Below, one piece after another: positions 1 to 9,988 of a DNA stretch of 22,307 nucleotides (position 1 is the first letter of the stretch; the number at the start of each line of letters is the position of its first letter). This stretch comes from Tetrahymena elliotti 4EA (lineage: Eukaryota; Ciliophora; Oligohymenophorea; Hymenostomatida; Tetrahymenidae): NCBI GenBank assembly GCA_000231825.2, contig JH720366.1:68313-90619 (forward strand), written 5' to 3'. The notes under the pieces are model-generated. The model had not been told where the DNA came from. It made no database searches and worked only from the letters and a program-made list of their open reading frames with translations. Position numbers and translations under genes: made by a program.

Positions 1-579
1 GATGAGGCAATCTATTCCTATTAGAAATGCTTAGAAATTAATCCTCAAGACGATACTTGCCTCTACAATCTAGGAATTGCTTATAAGGCTAAAGGTATGC
101 TAGATGAGGCCATCTATTCCTATTAGAAATGTTTAAAAATTAATCCTCAAGATGATACTTGCTACTACAATCTAGGAATTGCTTATGATGATAAAGGCAT
201 GCTGGATGAGGCCATAAATTCCTATTAGAAATGTTTAGAAATCAATCCTAAACATGCTACTTGCCACTATTATCTAGGAATTACTTATGATGATAAAGGC
301 ATGCTAGATGAGGCCATAAATTCCTATTAGAAATGCCTCAAGATTAATCCTAAACATGTTAATTGCCACTATAATCTAGGAAATGCTTATTATGATAGAG
401 ATATGCTGGATGAGGCTATCAATTCTTATTAGAAATGTTTAAAGATCAATCCTATGCATGATAGTTGCCACTATGATCTAGGAATTGCTTATGATGATAA
501 AGGCAAGCTGGATGAGGCGCTAAAATCATTTTCAAAATGTCTCAAGATTAATCCAAATGATTAAGACTACTAAAACAAA
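1..579 (+). repeat. 102-bp tandem repeat encoding TPR units
   Basis: Units of exactly 102 bp start at 1, 103, 205, 307, 409 and 511, each opening with gatgag. Neighbouring copies are nearly identical over most of their length; the last copy diverges after about base 550. The repeat is coding. Confidence 0.92.
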
Positions 580-606
580 ATAAGAATAGTAAAATCTAAA
601 ATTTGA
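1..606 (+). CDS. TPR-repeat protein, C-terminal part (5' end outside window)
   Basis: This is the last 201 codons of a tetratricopeptide-repeat protein, a helical scaffold that binds other proteins. The frame is open from base 1 and ends at TGA 604-606, using TAG and TAA as glutamine. Five complete 34-residue repeats start at 1, 103, 205, 307 and 409, and a sixth starts at 511 and degenerates into a short Lys-rich end. Each shows the TPR signature: NLG, a Tyr three residues on, DEA, and INP at the end of helix B. Two cysteines recur in nearly every unit, in QKC and just before the YNLG block. The 102-bp period is exact at DNA level, which suggests recent unit duplication or conversion. The partner and any N-terminal domain are not visible. 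It converges on the next gene. Confidence 0.9.
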
Positions 607-849
607 AGAAATGTTAAGATAAATTCTTCAAGACTTAAATCATTTAAAAGTGTTTAAATTATTTTACATAGATTTTCATTATTTTAAAATTTTATTTAAT
701 TATAGGCGAATATTTGTTGAGAAAAGCTTAACATTTTTTCAAAAAACTATTCCTTTAACTCAGAGTTTTTTAGAAATAAATATAAATAAAACTAAAATAA
801 TTAAATTAAGAATCAGAACTTTTTTAAATATCAGTATAATCTCTCTATT

Positions 850-1140
850 TTTTGCATGTTTAATATGTTGAGTAAAAAACTTTTGATTCTAATGTTGAGG
901 TAGGTATATTATTTCCATTACTAACTTTTAATGTGATATCTTTGAATCTGTATTCACAGATAAATTCATCTATTTAAGAATTATTTCACTTTTAGTAGGA
1001 AGCTATGATTTAGTTTTCCAGTATCCCTCTCTATTTAATTAAGATAAAACTATGATTTCTAAGCTGAGGCATCTTAAATAATTGCTGTCTCCTTATTGCT
1101 AGCTTCAGAATATTTTTTTGATAGGTGAGCAAATAAAAAT
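850..1140 (-). pseudogene. Possible coding relic, unidentified
   Basis: On the minus strand the stretch below about 1125 gives a balanced, protein-like sequence (for example SEASNKETAIIQDASAQ and then LNQIERDTGKLNHS) and ends at a TGA at 968-970. The next frame then carries a second plausible piece (EFICEYRFKDITLKVSNGNN) towards 850. The two pieces lie in different frames with no fitting intron, no clear start and no splice sites around them. GC is higher than in the flanks. This fits a frameshifted remnant or a fragment of a larger gene. Chance is a real alternative, because TGA is the only stop here and long random frames are common. The family is not recognised. Confidence 0.22.
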
Positions 1141-1285
1141 TGTTATTGGTAATTTTAGAATTAAAATAATATGAATAAAAAAGAATAAGGAGGGTATTAA
1201 ACTTAATTTATTTAGGAAATAATTGAAATGAAAACGCTGAATTTAAAGGATTTAAAATACTTTTGAAAATAAATAATTATTCTTT

Positions 1286-1367
1286 GAATAAAATCACATA
1301 GTATATGATAAATTTTGATAAAAAAAGAATAAAATCTCATAGTATATGATAAATTTTGATAAAAAAA
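1286..1367. repeat. 41-bp tandem duplication
   Basis: Two adjacent 41-bp copies lie at 1286-1326 and 1327-1367 and differ at one base (an a/t change). They begin gaataaaatc and end in a run of seven A. No gene is attached. Confidence 0.9.
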
Positions 1368-1733
1368 GTAAAAAAGGATGAATGCTACCAAATATTTCCA
1401 TTTTTAAATAGAAACTAATTGAAATTCTACCTAAATAATCAATCCAATCAGCAGAATTTGAATTGCTGGAATAACAATATTTAATAATATACATTTTTTG
1501 TTATTTTTGAAAAATTATTAGTTTTTTAGATAATAAATAAGTTTTGTTATTTTTCAAAAACTAAAAAAAAAATCTGCCATTAAAATTCTTTAATTTAACT
1601 AAAATAGTTAAAAAAAGAAACTAAATTTTAATCACTTTTATTAAAGTAATATAAAGATATAAAATAATTAATTTATAAATCGTAACAATTTAGTTATTTT
1701 AATGATTCAATAATTTGATAATTAATTAATTAA

Positions 1734-3364
1734 TCACTCATTTTTTTACTTTCTATCACTTTTAGATAGTACTTGCTTAACTTTTTAATCTATTTCAGCA
1801 ATTTTATTTATGATACTTTGTTATTGAGATATTTAAGACATCTTAAATTGATTATCAACTGAGGGATTTGGATGGATTTTATCAGAATCGTGCTATGCTA
1901 TATACACTCTGATTTCATTTATATAAGGATTCTATTAAGAGTTAGAATTGGTTAATCCACTTTGTTTTTTTTGATGTCTTTATGAGAACTATAAAGATTC
2001 AAGCTAAGATTCATCAACCTCTTCTTCTTTGATTATACTTAGACGTTGTAGTTAATCTTATCTTAGTTGGTTAATATCTACATACTAAAATTAAAGATTT
2101 TAATCTTATTAATAAACAGGATAGGGTGGAGCTAAATCAGATAATTTAAGTTCATCACTATTAAAAGCATCTTCTTTTTTAATAGTGCTTGATCTAAAAA
2201 TATTTTATGAACCAGCTAAACTAGTAAGTGAAGATGTATTCATTTTTTCATTACTAAACTAATCACTTCCAAATTAATCAACAATATATGCATATCTAGT
2301 AGGAGGAGGAGTAAAACTAATATTTATTAAGATAAATTTAATTAAACAAAAAATGGGTTTGAATTCCAATTATTAATAAATATTTTTTTACCTTTCAGTC
2401 AAATAAGTTGTGTAATTTGTTGTTCTTTAGTTGGTTGTTGTTTGTGGATTTTCAAATTAGAAAGATTTTTTTTGAATTGAAGTTGGTGCTAAATTATTAG
2501 AGCCAACAGTATTTGGTATAATAAAGTTAGGAGTGTTTATACTTTCTTGTTTGAATTAATAGTTCAAATTTTATGCTTCTATAGCTGGAGCGTTAAAGAA
2601 TTTTTAATTATCTTTTGGACTATTTGAATAGCCTTGATAGTTCTAAAAAAATGAAGAGCTAGAGTTATCATTAGTGAGAGCTTTAGTATTATTGTTTTTT
2701 TTAATTTCTTCAAATTCTTTTTTTATATCTAAAATTTATTGTTAAACCTTAAGTATTTTGTTAATATCTTCATCTTCTTCTGTTTTCATTATGCCTATTT
2801 CGTATTCTAATCTATCAGTTTTTATGTTACTGCCTATTCATAATTAATTAAAAATGGTTGATTATTTAACTAAAACTCATTTATTTTTGAATTAATATAT
2901 ACTATATCGCTATCATATATATTTTTATTGCTATTTATTATTACTTTGTTGCAAATTTGTAGATTCTTTGAATGTGTTTTGAAGATCTTGCTTCTGTGCA
3001 ACATATCTAGTGGTAATCTTGTACTTAAATTCCTAAAATAGATATTATAGTGTTATTGCTTATGCTTTTATGATTGTTACAGTTACTTTGTTTATCAGCG
3101 AAGGATTACCTCTTTTGTATTTATTTAGTGTCTATTCTAAATCTGCATAAGTCATAGTATAATCTTAATGCGACACTCCCAAATATTCAAAGAATGTGAA
3201 GTTGCTGTGACTAGTTTAAAGTTGAATGGAATTTCAAGTTAAATAAAATGGTGGGTTTACTTTTCATAGGATTTCAAGTGACTATTGCTATATTAGAGAC
3301 TGGTTAAATTGCCACTACTTTGATGGTTAGGCATTAATTAGGCGTTTTCAATTAAAGTGCTCAT
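1734..3364 (-). CDS. Hypothetical coiled-coil, Gln/Asn/Ser-rich protein (464 aa)
   Basis: I do not recognise this protein. The model has four exons (3261-3364, 2945-3210, 2392-2833, 1734-2316) and introns of 50, 111 and 75 bp. All junctions are GT...AG and in phase, and the stop is TGA at 1734-1736. The start ATG (3362-3364) opens MSTLIENAQL. Residues about 1-35 are polar. A mixed helical stretch follows, then a charged, Glu/Lys-rich coiled coil at about residues 105-172. The C-terminal half is low-complexity, rich in Asn, Gln, Ser and Thr, with short acidic patches such as IKEEEVDE and a Lys-rich end. There is no signal peptide or membrane helix. It is divergent from the citrate carrier gene and converges on the TPR gene. 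Exon boundaries are firm; function is unknown. Confidence 0.78.
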
Positions 3365-5034
3365 TTATATTAATAATTAAATAAGATGTTAAATCAATTT
3401 AAATGTGTGTATCGATAGATTGTAACGTAATAAAAGAGCATTATTATTTATTAATTTCACATAATCTCAAAATTTTTAATTTTTGTGAAATTTCTACTGA
3501 ATGAAATGCAAAAAACAGATTCTTTTTTTTCAAGTTCCTTTGAATTAATTTATTTATTTTATTTATCAACCAAAGCAAAGATATTTTATTAGGAAGACTA
3601 TCTATCTTTCTTTTCACATTATTCACATAGAACTAACTAAATAGCAAGCAAGTAAATATAAATAATACAGCATTAAATTGTCTTGTGTTATGTTAAATAA
3701 ATGTAAATAAGCTTTTTTTTTCTAAATTTTTTTAAAATAAATATAAATAGTGCAGAATAAAATGAATTTAGTGAAAGAAAAATATCACTTTATATAATAA
3801 AACACTTTTCTATCAGTGTTAATTATGAAGGAATAATTTTAGAGAAGATTCTACTAAGATAAAAAATAGAAATACCTGTGAAAATTTATTTAGTGATTCA
3901 ATTCATTTAAAAATATTTATTTGTTGTAAAAAATTGGGTTAAAATATCTAGAAATTTTCCGGAAAATTTTTCAAAAAAGATTTGTAAAAACAGCAGTAAT
4001 AAAAATTTCTTAGTTAAATTGAAAGTAACTTAGGCTCTGGATAAAACTCAGAATTTATTTTTTATAAGACGTATTTAATTCACAAAATTTAGCGAAATTG
4101 ATGCAGTGCCAAAATGATGACTTAAAAAATTTCTTAAGCTTTTCTAATTTAAAAATTTTATTTTATTTATTGATTTTATTACAATTTATATTAGCATTTA
4201 CTGTATTTCTTTACATAATATTAAATTCTAGAAATATAATAGAAAAAACCTTTCAGTATTTATGAAAATGTAGATAAAATTAAGTAAAATCAGGGAGAAT
4301 AACAAAGTAAAGTAAGTATGAACTTGAATATCAATGAGTAAGGATGCATGTATAATATTTTTAGCTAAATTAGATAAGTGTATTAAAGAAATGGCCAATA
4401 AAAATTAAATTGAGCTGAGCTTATTAAATGGGTTGATTAACTTTGTAAAATATGAACTTAGTAAATATGTAAACAGATGTATTTATTACTATATATGATA
4501 TTTGTTAAAAAAATGGACTTGTTTTTTGGAATTGAGGTGCGCTTATAAACGAACAGATTAATATTGCGAAATAGTGTGAAATATGGAATTGTGATATAAT
4601 ATTTTAGATCTAGAAATGAAGATAATCCGTAAAATGAGTATGAATGTCATGTAAAAAGGAATAATATAAATTAATTGCGCAAATATGGTACATTCGAGAT
4701 AATTTATCAGTATTTTCATCAACTAGTTCTTTTATAATAGGCGATATCTTAATTAAAATACAATAAAACAAATATGCATACATACATACAAGCAAGCACA
4801 ATAAATAAAAATTTTGATTGACAAAAATTAGTAGTTAATCTTTTAAATTAATCGTACCATTGATTGATTTTATTGCAACAAAATAATCATCAATAAAATC
4901 AAGAAAAGTAAATAATTTAAATCTGTTTGAAATAATTTCTTATAATAAATAAATATACTAAATTAACCCAAATTTTTATTAACAAATAAATAAATAAAAA
5001 AATACAAGATATTTTATAAAAAGCAACTCATAAA
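3365..5034. other. Intergenic region between divergent genes (both promoters)
   Basis: About 1.7 kb of AT-rich DNA separates the starts of the minus-strand orphan and the citrate carrier, so both 5' regions lie here. The only distinct item is an 18-bp perfect palindrome at 3952-3969. Short open frames on the minus strand (3444-3626 and 4610-4801) have chance-like composition. The patch around 4525-4580 is slightly richer in GC, but I cannot assign it to any RNA gene. Confidence 0.6.
3952..3969. repeat. 18-bp perfect palindrome
   Basis: The sequence aaattttccggaaaattt equals its own reverse complement, with a CCGG core in otherwise AT-only surroundings. It lies about 590 bp upstream of the minus-strand orphan and 1.07 kb upstream of the citrate carrier. 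A protein-binding site is possible but unproven. Confidence 0.6.
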
Positions 5035-6373
5035 ATGGCTCCTCCTCCTCAACCTGGTCAAAAGAGAAACCCCGTCAAGGCTATCATTTCTGGTAACCTT
5101 TTCTCTTTTCATCATTCACATGCACATCAACTAAAAATGCAATTTTGTTTTCTAATTATAGGTGGTATTACTGGTGGTATTGAAATTTGTATTACTTACC
5201 CTACTGAATTTGTCAAGACCAAGATGTAACTCTATCCTCATCTTGCTAAGTTAGGTCCTATCCAATGTGCTAAGGACACTATTGCCAAATACGGTGTTCC
5301 TGGTAAAATTACCCTATTCTTTCCTTTCATCTTATCTTATTTATACATAAAAAAGGTTTATACAAGGGTCTCTCTGCCTTATTAACCTTTTCCATCCCTA
5401 AGACTGCAGTCAGATTCGGTTCCAATGAAGCTTTAAAAAATAATGTCTTCAAGGTAATTAACAAATATACTTTTAAGCAAAGACTCAATTAATAAATTAG
5501 GTTTTAGACATTTTTTCTAACTAGACAGAAGCATTTATTTATAGAAAGTTTAGGAAACAGAAAAAATAATTGAAATTTTATTAAAAAATAGGAAAAGAAT
5601 AGAATTAATACCTTTATGGCTGGTTTGGGTGCTGGTGTCACTGAAGCTATCTTCGTCGTCACCCCTGCTGAAACCTTAAAGGTTAAATTGATCCACGACA
5701 AGCTCTTAGAATAACCCAAATACAAAGGTATGATTGACGGTATTAGAACTATTGCTGCTTAATAAGGTATTTCTGGTCTTTACAAGGGTTTAACTCCTAC
5801 CATCCTCAAGCAAGGTTCTAACTAAGGTATCCGTTTCTTAGTTTATGAAGACTCCAAGAAGATTCTCAAGGTAAATTAAATAAGAATTACAATTAATACA
5901 AAAATAAAAGATACTACTCCAAGCAAATAAAAAATATATTTATTAATTTGTTAGTAGATATTATTACAAATTTGTAGATTTTGTTGTTAATATTATAATT
6001 TAATATAAATAGAGTATTGGTACTACTGATGTCTTAGCTACCTTACTTGCTGGTGGTGTTGCTGGTGCCGCTTCAGTTTTTGGTAATTTATTCATTCTAC
6101 TAGTTGTTTTATTAAAGTATAAAATATTTTCTATTTTGAACAGCTAACACTCCCGTTGATGTCATTAAAACCCTCATGCAAGGTTTAGAAGCTCATAAAT
6201 ATAAAAACTCCTTCGATTGCTTCTTACAAGTCTTAAAGAACGAAGGTGTTAGAGGTTTATACAAGGGTACCGTTCCCAGATTATCCAGAGTCGTCTTAGA
6301 TGTTGCTATTACTTTCACTCTCTACGAATAAATTACTAAAGCTATTAACTATGTCTGGCCTGAAAAGCACTGA
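5035..6373 (+). CDS. SLC25A1: Mitochondrial tricarboxylate (citrate) carrier
   Basis: A 291-residue SLC25 carrier of the inner mitochondrial membrane, probably exchanging citrate for malate. The six exons are 5035-5092, 5162-5302, 5356-5453, 5592-5870, 6013-6082 and 6144-6373. Introns are 69, 53, 138, 142 and 61 bp, all in phase, and the stop is TGA. The three carrier repeats carry PTEFVK (residues 33-38), PAETLK (124-129) and PVDVIK (219-224). The blocks GGIEICITYPTE, LKQGSNQGIRF and DVIKTLMQGLEAHKY are typical of citrate carriers rather than other SLC25 members. Length is normal for the family. The short Pro-rich start (MAPPPQPG) shows no long presequence. Codons favour C-ending and AAG/GGT forms, as in strongly expressed ciliate genes. 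Confidence 0.95.
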
Positions 6374-7666
6374 AAAAAGTGAAACAGGGGCAATAATAAA
6401 TAACTACAAACAAATATGTTAGAATCTAATAAATTTCTATTTATTAAGGAAAACATTATTTTTATAATTCCTTATTTGTGTGTCCTGTACGTTTTTTCAG
6501 AAATTCTTAATATAATCTCATCTCCTCTCTCCCTCCCTTTTTCACATATTTTTCTCATCAAAATTATATGTTAATTTGCTTTTTTTTTGTAAGAATTAAC
6601 ATTTTTACAAAAATGTATCAGATACAAAAAAGTATGACGATAACTTAAAATTTAGAAACTAAATCTTGGGGAGGAATAAAAATAAGGTTATCAGTTTTTA
6701 TTATTATAAATTTCAAACAGTGTTTAATAGAGTCTATTCTGTTGACATAATATTATTAATTGATAATGTTAAATAACTTTTTGATAAATTTGAAAGAAGT
6801 TCTAGATATGATTATATGATTTTTATTCAGTATGAAAACTCCTATATTTCTACCTTTATTTTTTTAAATGTAGAACCTTTAAGATCTAATTTAATTCGAA
6901 GAACAAATGAATTTTTATTAACTTTTATTTTTTTGCAATAAAAAATGCATGTCTTCATTTAAAATAAAAATATAAACAAATAGTAAATAACAAAGTAAAC
7001 CAAAATTATTGACTCATCTAAAAGTTCTTTGATTATTCCTGAAAATTTTATTTTAAATGTGTTAAATAAAAACAAGTAAATTAAGAGAAAACAAGAGCAA
7101 TATCTTAAATATCTTAGTTTTTTAATCAATTATTTACTATTGTAAAATATTTTTAGAAAAATCTTTAATAAAATTACCTCTCTAAAAAATAGAAACATTC
7201 ATTTGTTTTATCAAAATCAATAAATGAAATTCCTTAAAAATCTAAAATAAAATAATTTTTAAATTACATTTAGCCTTTATCAACAAATAAAATAAAGATT
7301 TGAAAGAAATAAAATTTTTTTAAATAAGTAAATAGATTTCTAATCTAATTTTGAGATGAAAAAACATATTTGGCTGAATATTGATGTATTTTTACTTAGT
7401 AATTATTTCAATTTACATAAAATTGAACTAATAAAGATCTACATGTAATTTAAAAATATGCTCTTTACTATTTTTGATGGAAATGTTAAATGGAAAAATA
7501 ATATTTTTCAACGAATAGATCTCTCTATATAATTAATTATACTCTTTACATAATAGAAAACTTAATAAATTCAAAAATAATCAAAAGTAGTGATATTTAG
7601 TGAATAGAAAGTAGAAAAGATAGAAATTTACAAGTAAATAAATAAATCATTTTAGCTTTTTAGAAC
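6374..7666. other. Intergenic region, nothing identified
   Basis: AT-rich DNA between the citrate carrier and the SNARE gene. It starts with the carrier's 3' region and ends with the SNARE gene's 5' region. I see no gene, RNA or repeat in it. Confidence 0.6.
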
Positions 7667-9531
7667 ATGAGGATAGATATTACAAAAGATTTTATTCGAG
7701 ATGCTAGTAATCATTAGACTAATAAATATTAAAACTAAAAAGAAGACAAAAATATTGAAGCTTTCAACATATTTACAAATGATATTGTAAAGATATAATA
7801 GAATAAAAACTTTTGTTTGAACTGATTTAAAATAATATAAAATAGGTCTTGAATATTGAAAAAATATTTTTAACATTAAAGTAAAATGAAGAAAAATACT
7901 TAACATCTTCTTCTTTCGAGTAAATATTTCTTAAAATCAATTTTACATAAATAATTATTGAATTGTCTAAAAATAGAAAAGATGCATTAACAGAATAAGA
8001 AAAAGATGATTTAGATAAAATAGTTAAGTAATTCCCTTTTTAGTTAAAATTGCCTCAAATGTTAAATCAAATTATAAAAATATTTTAAATAGAGAATCTA
8101 TTGTAGCTTTAAAGGGCTCTGTTTCAAGTTTAAGCAAAAATTTAAAAGATCAAAATGGATTTTTAAAGTCAAGGACAACAAAGTAAAGAATAATTTTTCC
8201 TAAGAATAGAAGTCATAAATTAAATTGAAATTAAATAAAATTAGTGAATATGCACATAAAGAAGTAGTTATTTCCTGCCTTTCAAAGAGATTAGAAGACT
8301 TAGCTTAGTTTTTTAGCAAATTTTAAAAGTATCGTCTTGATTAGTAGGAGAAACTTTAAAAGTAATTATTTTAATTAACAAAACGTGTGAGGATTCAAAT
8401 TATTTTGTTATTAAATAGATTATTAAACTAAGAGCAGACTAAGTAAAAATTATATAGATAGAGACCTAAGAGAGAGGATTTAGAAAAAAATCATGAAAAT
8501 CATAAAGAAAATACAGGCGTCTCAGAATTAGAATAAGATAATCAATTCCTACTTTCTAAATATCATGATGATGAATAAAAAAGACAAAATATTTTAAATA
8601 ACATCATTGAAATTGGTTCTATTTTAGATAATCTTTCCAAGGAAGTAGAAGAATAAAAAGAAACTACTTTTGAAAGTAATCAATTCAATTCGAATTCTTT
8701 CTAATTTATATCATTCATTCATACATTTAATTTACCATTTTAAATTAAGTTAAAAAACAACTACATTTCTTCTACTTTAAAATTTATATATTACATACAA
8801 ATCACTTAATTTCAATGCAAAAATGAAATGTTCTAAACTTACATATAAAAATACTTTTATTTTAAATCAAGAATTTATCCCAAAATGTGAAAAATAGTAA
8901 TTCTTTTGGATAAAATAAAAACAGTTACTTAAAAATAACTATTTTCAATAATTAATTTTCTTTAAAAATGATTAATAAATTTATAATCTTAAAAGCTTTC
9001 TCAAATACATTAATTTTGTTGACATGTTCTTTTTAATACTAAATTTTTTATCTCTTGAGAATGACTGACTGATTCAACGGCATAATTTATTTTCTCTAAA
9101 AAATTATATAAATAATACATAAATAACCTATTTTAAAAGCTTTTTTAAATAAACAAATTGAATTATTGAGCTCTTTTTAGCAATAAATTTTTTTAATGTT
9201 CCTTTAAAATAGCTGATTAAATTTAAAAAATGTATTTACTTAAGAAACAATAATCAATTTAATTCTTTTTATCTAAAATTTAAAAAAAAGTAACTTAAAA
9301 TTAAATTGATTTTTTAGTTCTATTTTGTTTTGAAAATGCTAAGAATAATTTTTTTAAATGTTTAATTTTATAGTTTTATAAAATGCTGAGGCGTCTTTAA
9401 AGTATAGTGAGTAAGCTAATGTTGGATTAAGAAAAGCTGTGGAATATAGTAAAGATGTAGGTAAAGCTTGGAGTATATTATTCTTTGGTTTGGGGGTCTT
9501 TTTGTTATGTTATGACTTCATCAAGAGCTGA
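7667..9531 (+). CDS. STX18: Qa-SNARE, syntaxin-18/Ufe1 type
   Basis: A 288-residue tail-anchored SNARE of the ER membrane, expected to receive COPI vesicles returning from the Golgi. The seven exons are 7667-7786, 7846-7919, 7977-8027, 8093-8182, 8245-8361, 8419-8675 and 9374-9531. Introns are 59, 57, 65, 62, 57 and 698 bp, all in phase, ending at TGA. The N-terminus MRIDITKDF resembles the family's start, and an EYAHKE block matches the middle of syntaxin 18. The SNARE motif spans about residues 209-262 with the zero-layer Gln at 230 (EVEEQKE). A single membrane helix (about 269-286) and a short KS end follow. Introns 2 and 5 are multiples of three without TGA, so those two rest on similarity to the family. 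The last intron cuts the SNARE motif. Confidence 0.88.
8676..9373 (+). other. Long intron (698 bp) within the SNARE motif
   Basis: The donor gtaatc after residue 236 and the acceptor ttatag before 9374 join a split Ile codon and restore the SNARE heptads. The intron is AT-rich, with no further exon or RNA that I can see. Most other introns here are under 150 bp. Confidence 0.8.
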
Positions 9532-9988
9532 ATTTTTAATTGAATGATGAAATGAAAAATATCTAATTATTTAATTAATGGTTATTTATTGAAAAATATA
9601 ATTTGTTTATGTGAAAGTTCTGATTTATTTGTTATTTATGATGGTAAATTTAGTAAATAAAATAAATCTAGTAATTATATTAATTAATTGATAACTAGAT
9701 ATATTGAGGTTCAGAAAGAATTGTTTAAAATAAATAATAAATCATTAAGTCTTGTATTTCTATTCAAAAACACTCTGAGATTATTCAAAATAAAAAAAGT
9801 GAAAGGATCAAAATCACAAGTGTTGAATGATAACAAATAATTAGGTTTTTACAAAGAGGGGACAATGAATAAGTTTTTTATTTAGCTGACTTAAAATAAA
9901 AAGTTATTAAAAAATATTAAATTGAAAAATAATTAATTAAGATACACAAAAATCTCAATTTTTTCTTTAGGAAAAGTAATTTATAGAT
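9532..9988. other. Short intergenic region between two retrieval-pathway genes
   Basis: 457 bp between the SNARE stop and the KDEL-receptor start. It must hold the 3' end of one transcript and the promoter of the next. It is AT-rich, with no recognisable element. Confidence 0.6.

Larger units (their letters stand above)
607..1733. other. Intergenic region between convergent genes
   Basis: AT-rich DNA between the ends of two convergent genes. It holds a 41-bp tandem duplication (1286-1367) and, at about 850-1140, a patch of higher GC whose minus strand reads like decayed coding sequence (see separate entries). An ATG-led open stretch at 650-871 (+) is mostly Phe, Ile and Leu and looks like chance. 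Confidence 0.6.

Noticed and set aside
1..606. Numerous TAG and TAA codons, suggesting a pseudogene
   Set aside because: They fall at conserved Gln positions in TPR, SNARE and carrier motifs and no gene stops at them; this is the ciliate code.
650..871. ATG-led open stretch on the plus strand
   Set aside because: Composition is Phe/Ile/Leu-dominated, it overlaps a better minus-strand reading, and chance frames of this size are expected.
4525..4580. Slightly GC-richer patch considered as a small RNA gene
   Set aside because: No tRNA box A/B pair, no clear stem and no terminator signal.
7652..7906. Minus-strand open stretch rich in Phe/Ile/Leu
   Set aside because: It overlaps exons 1 and 2 of the syntaxin-18-type gene, which match a known family.
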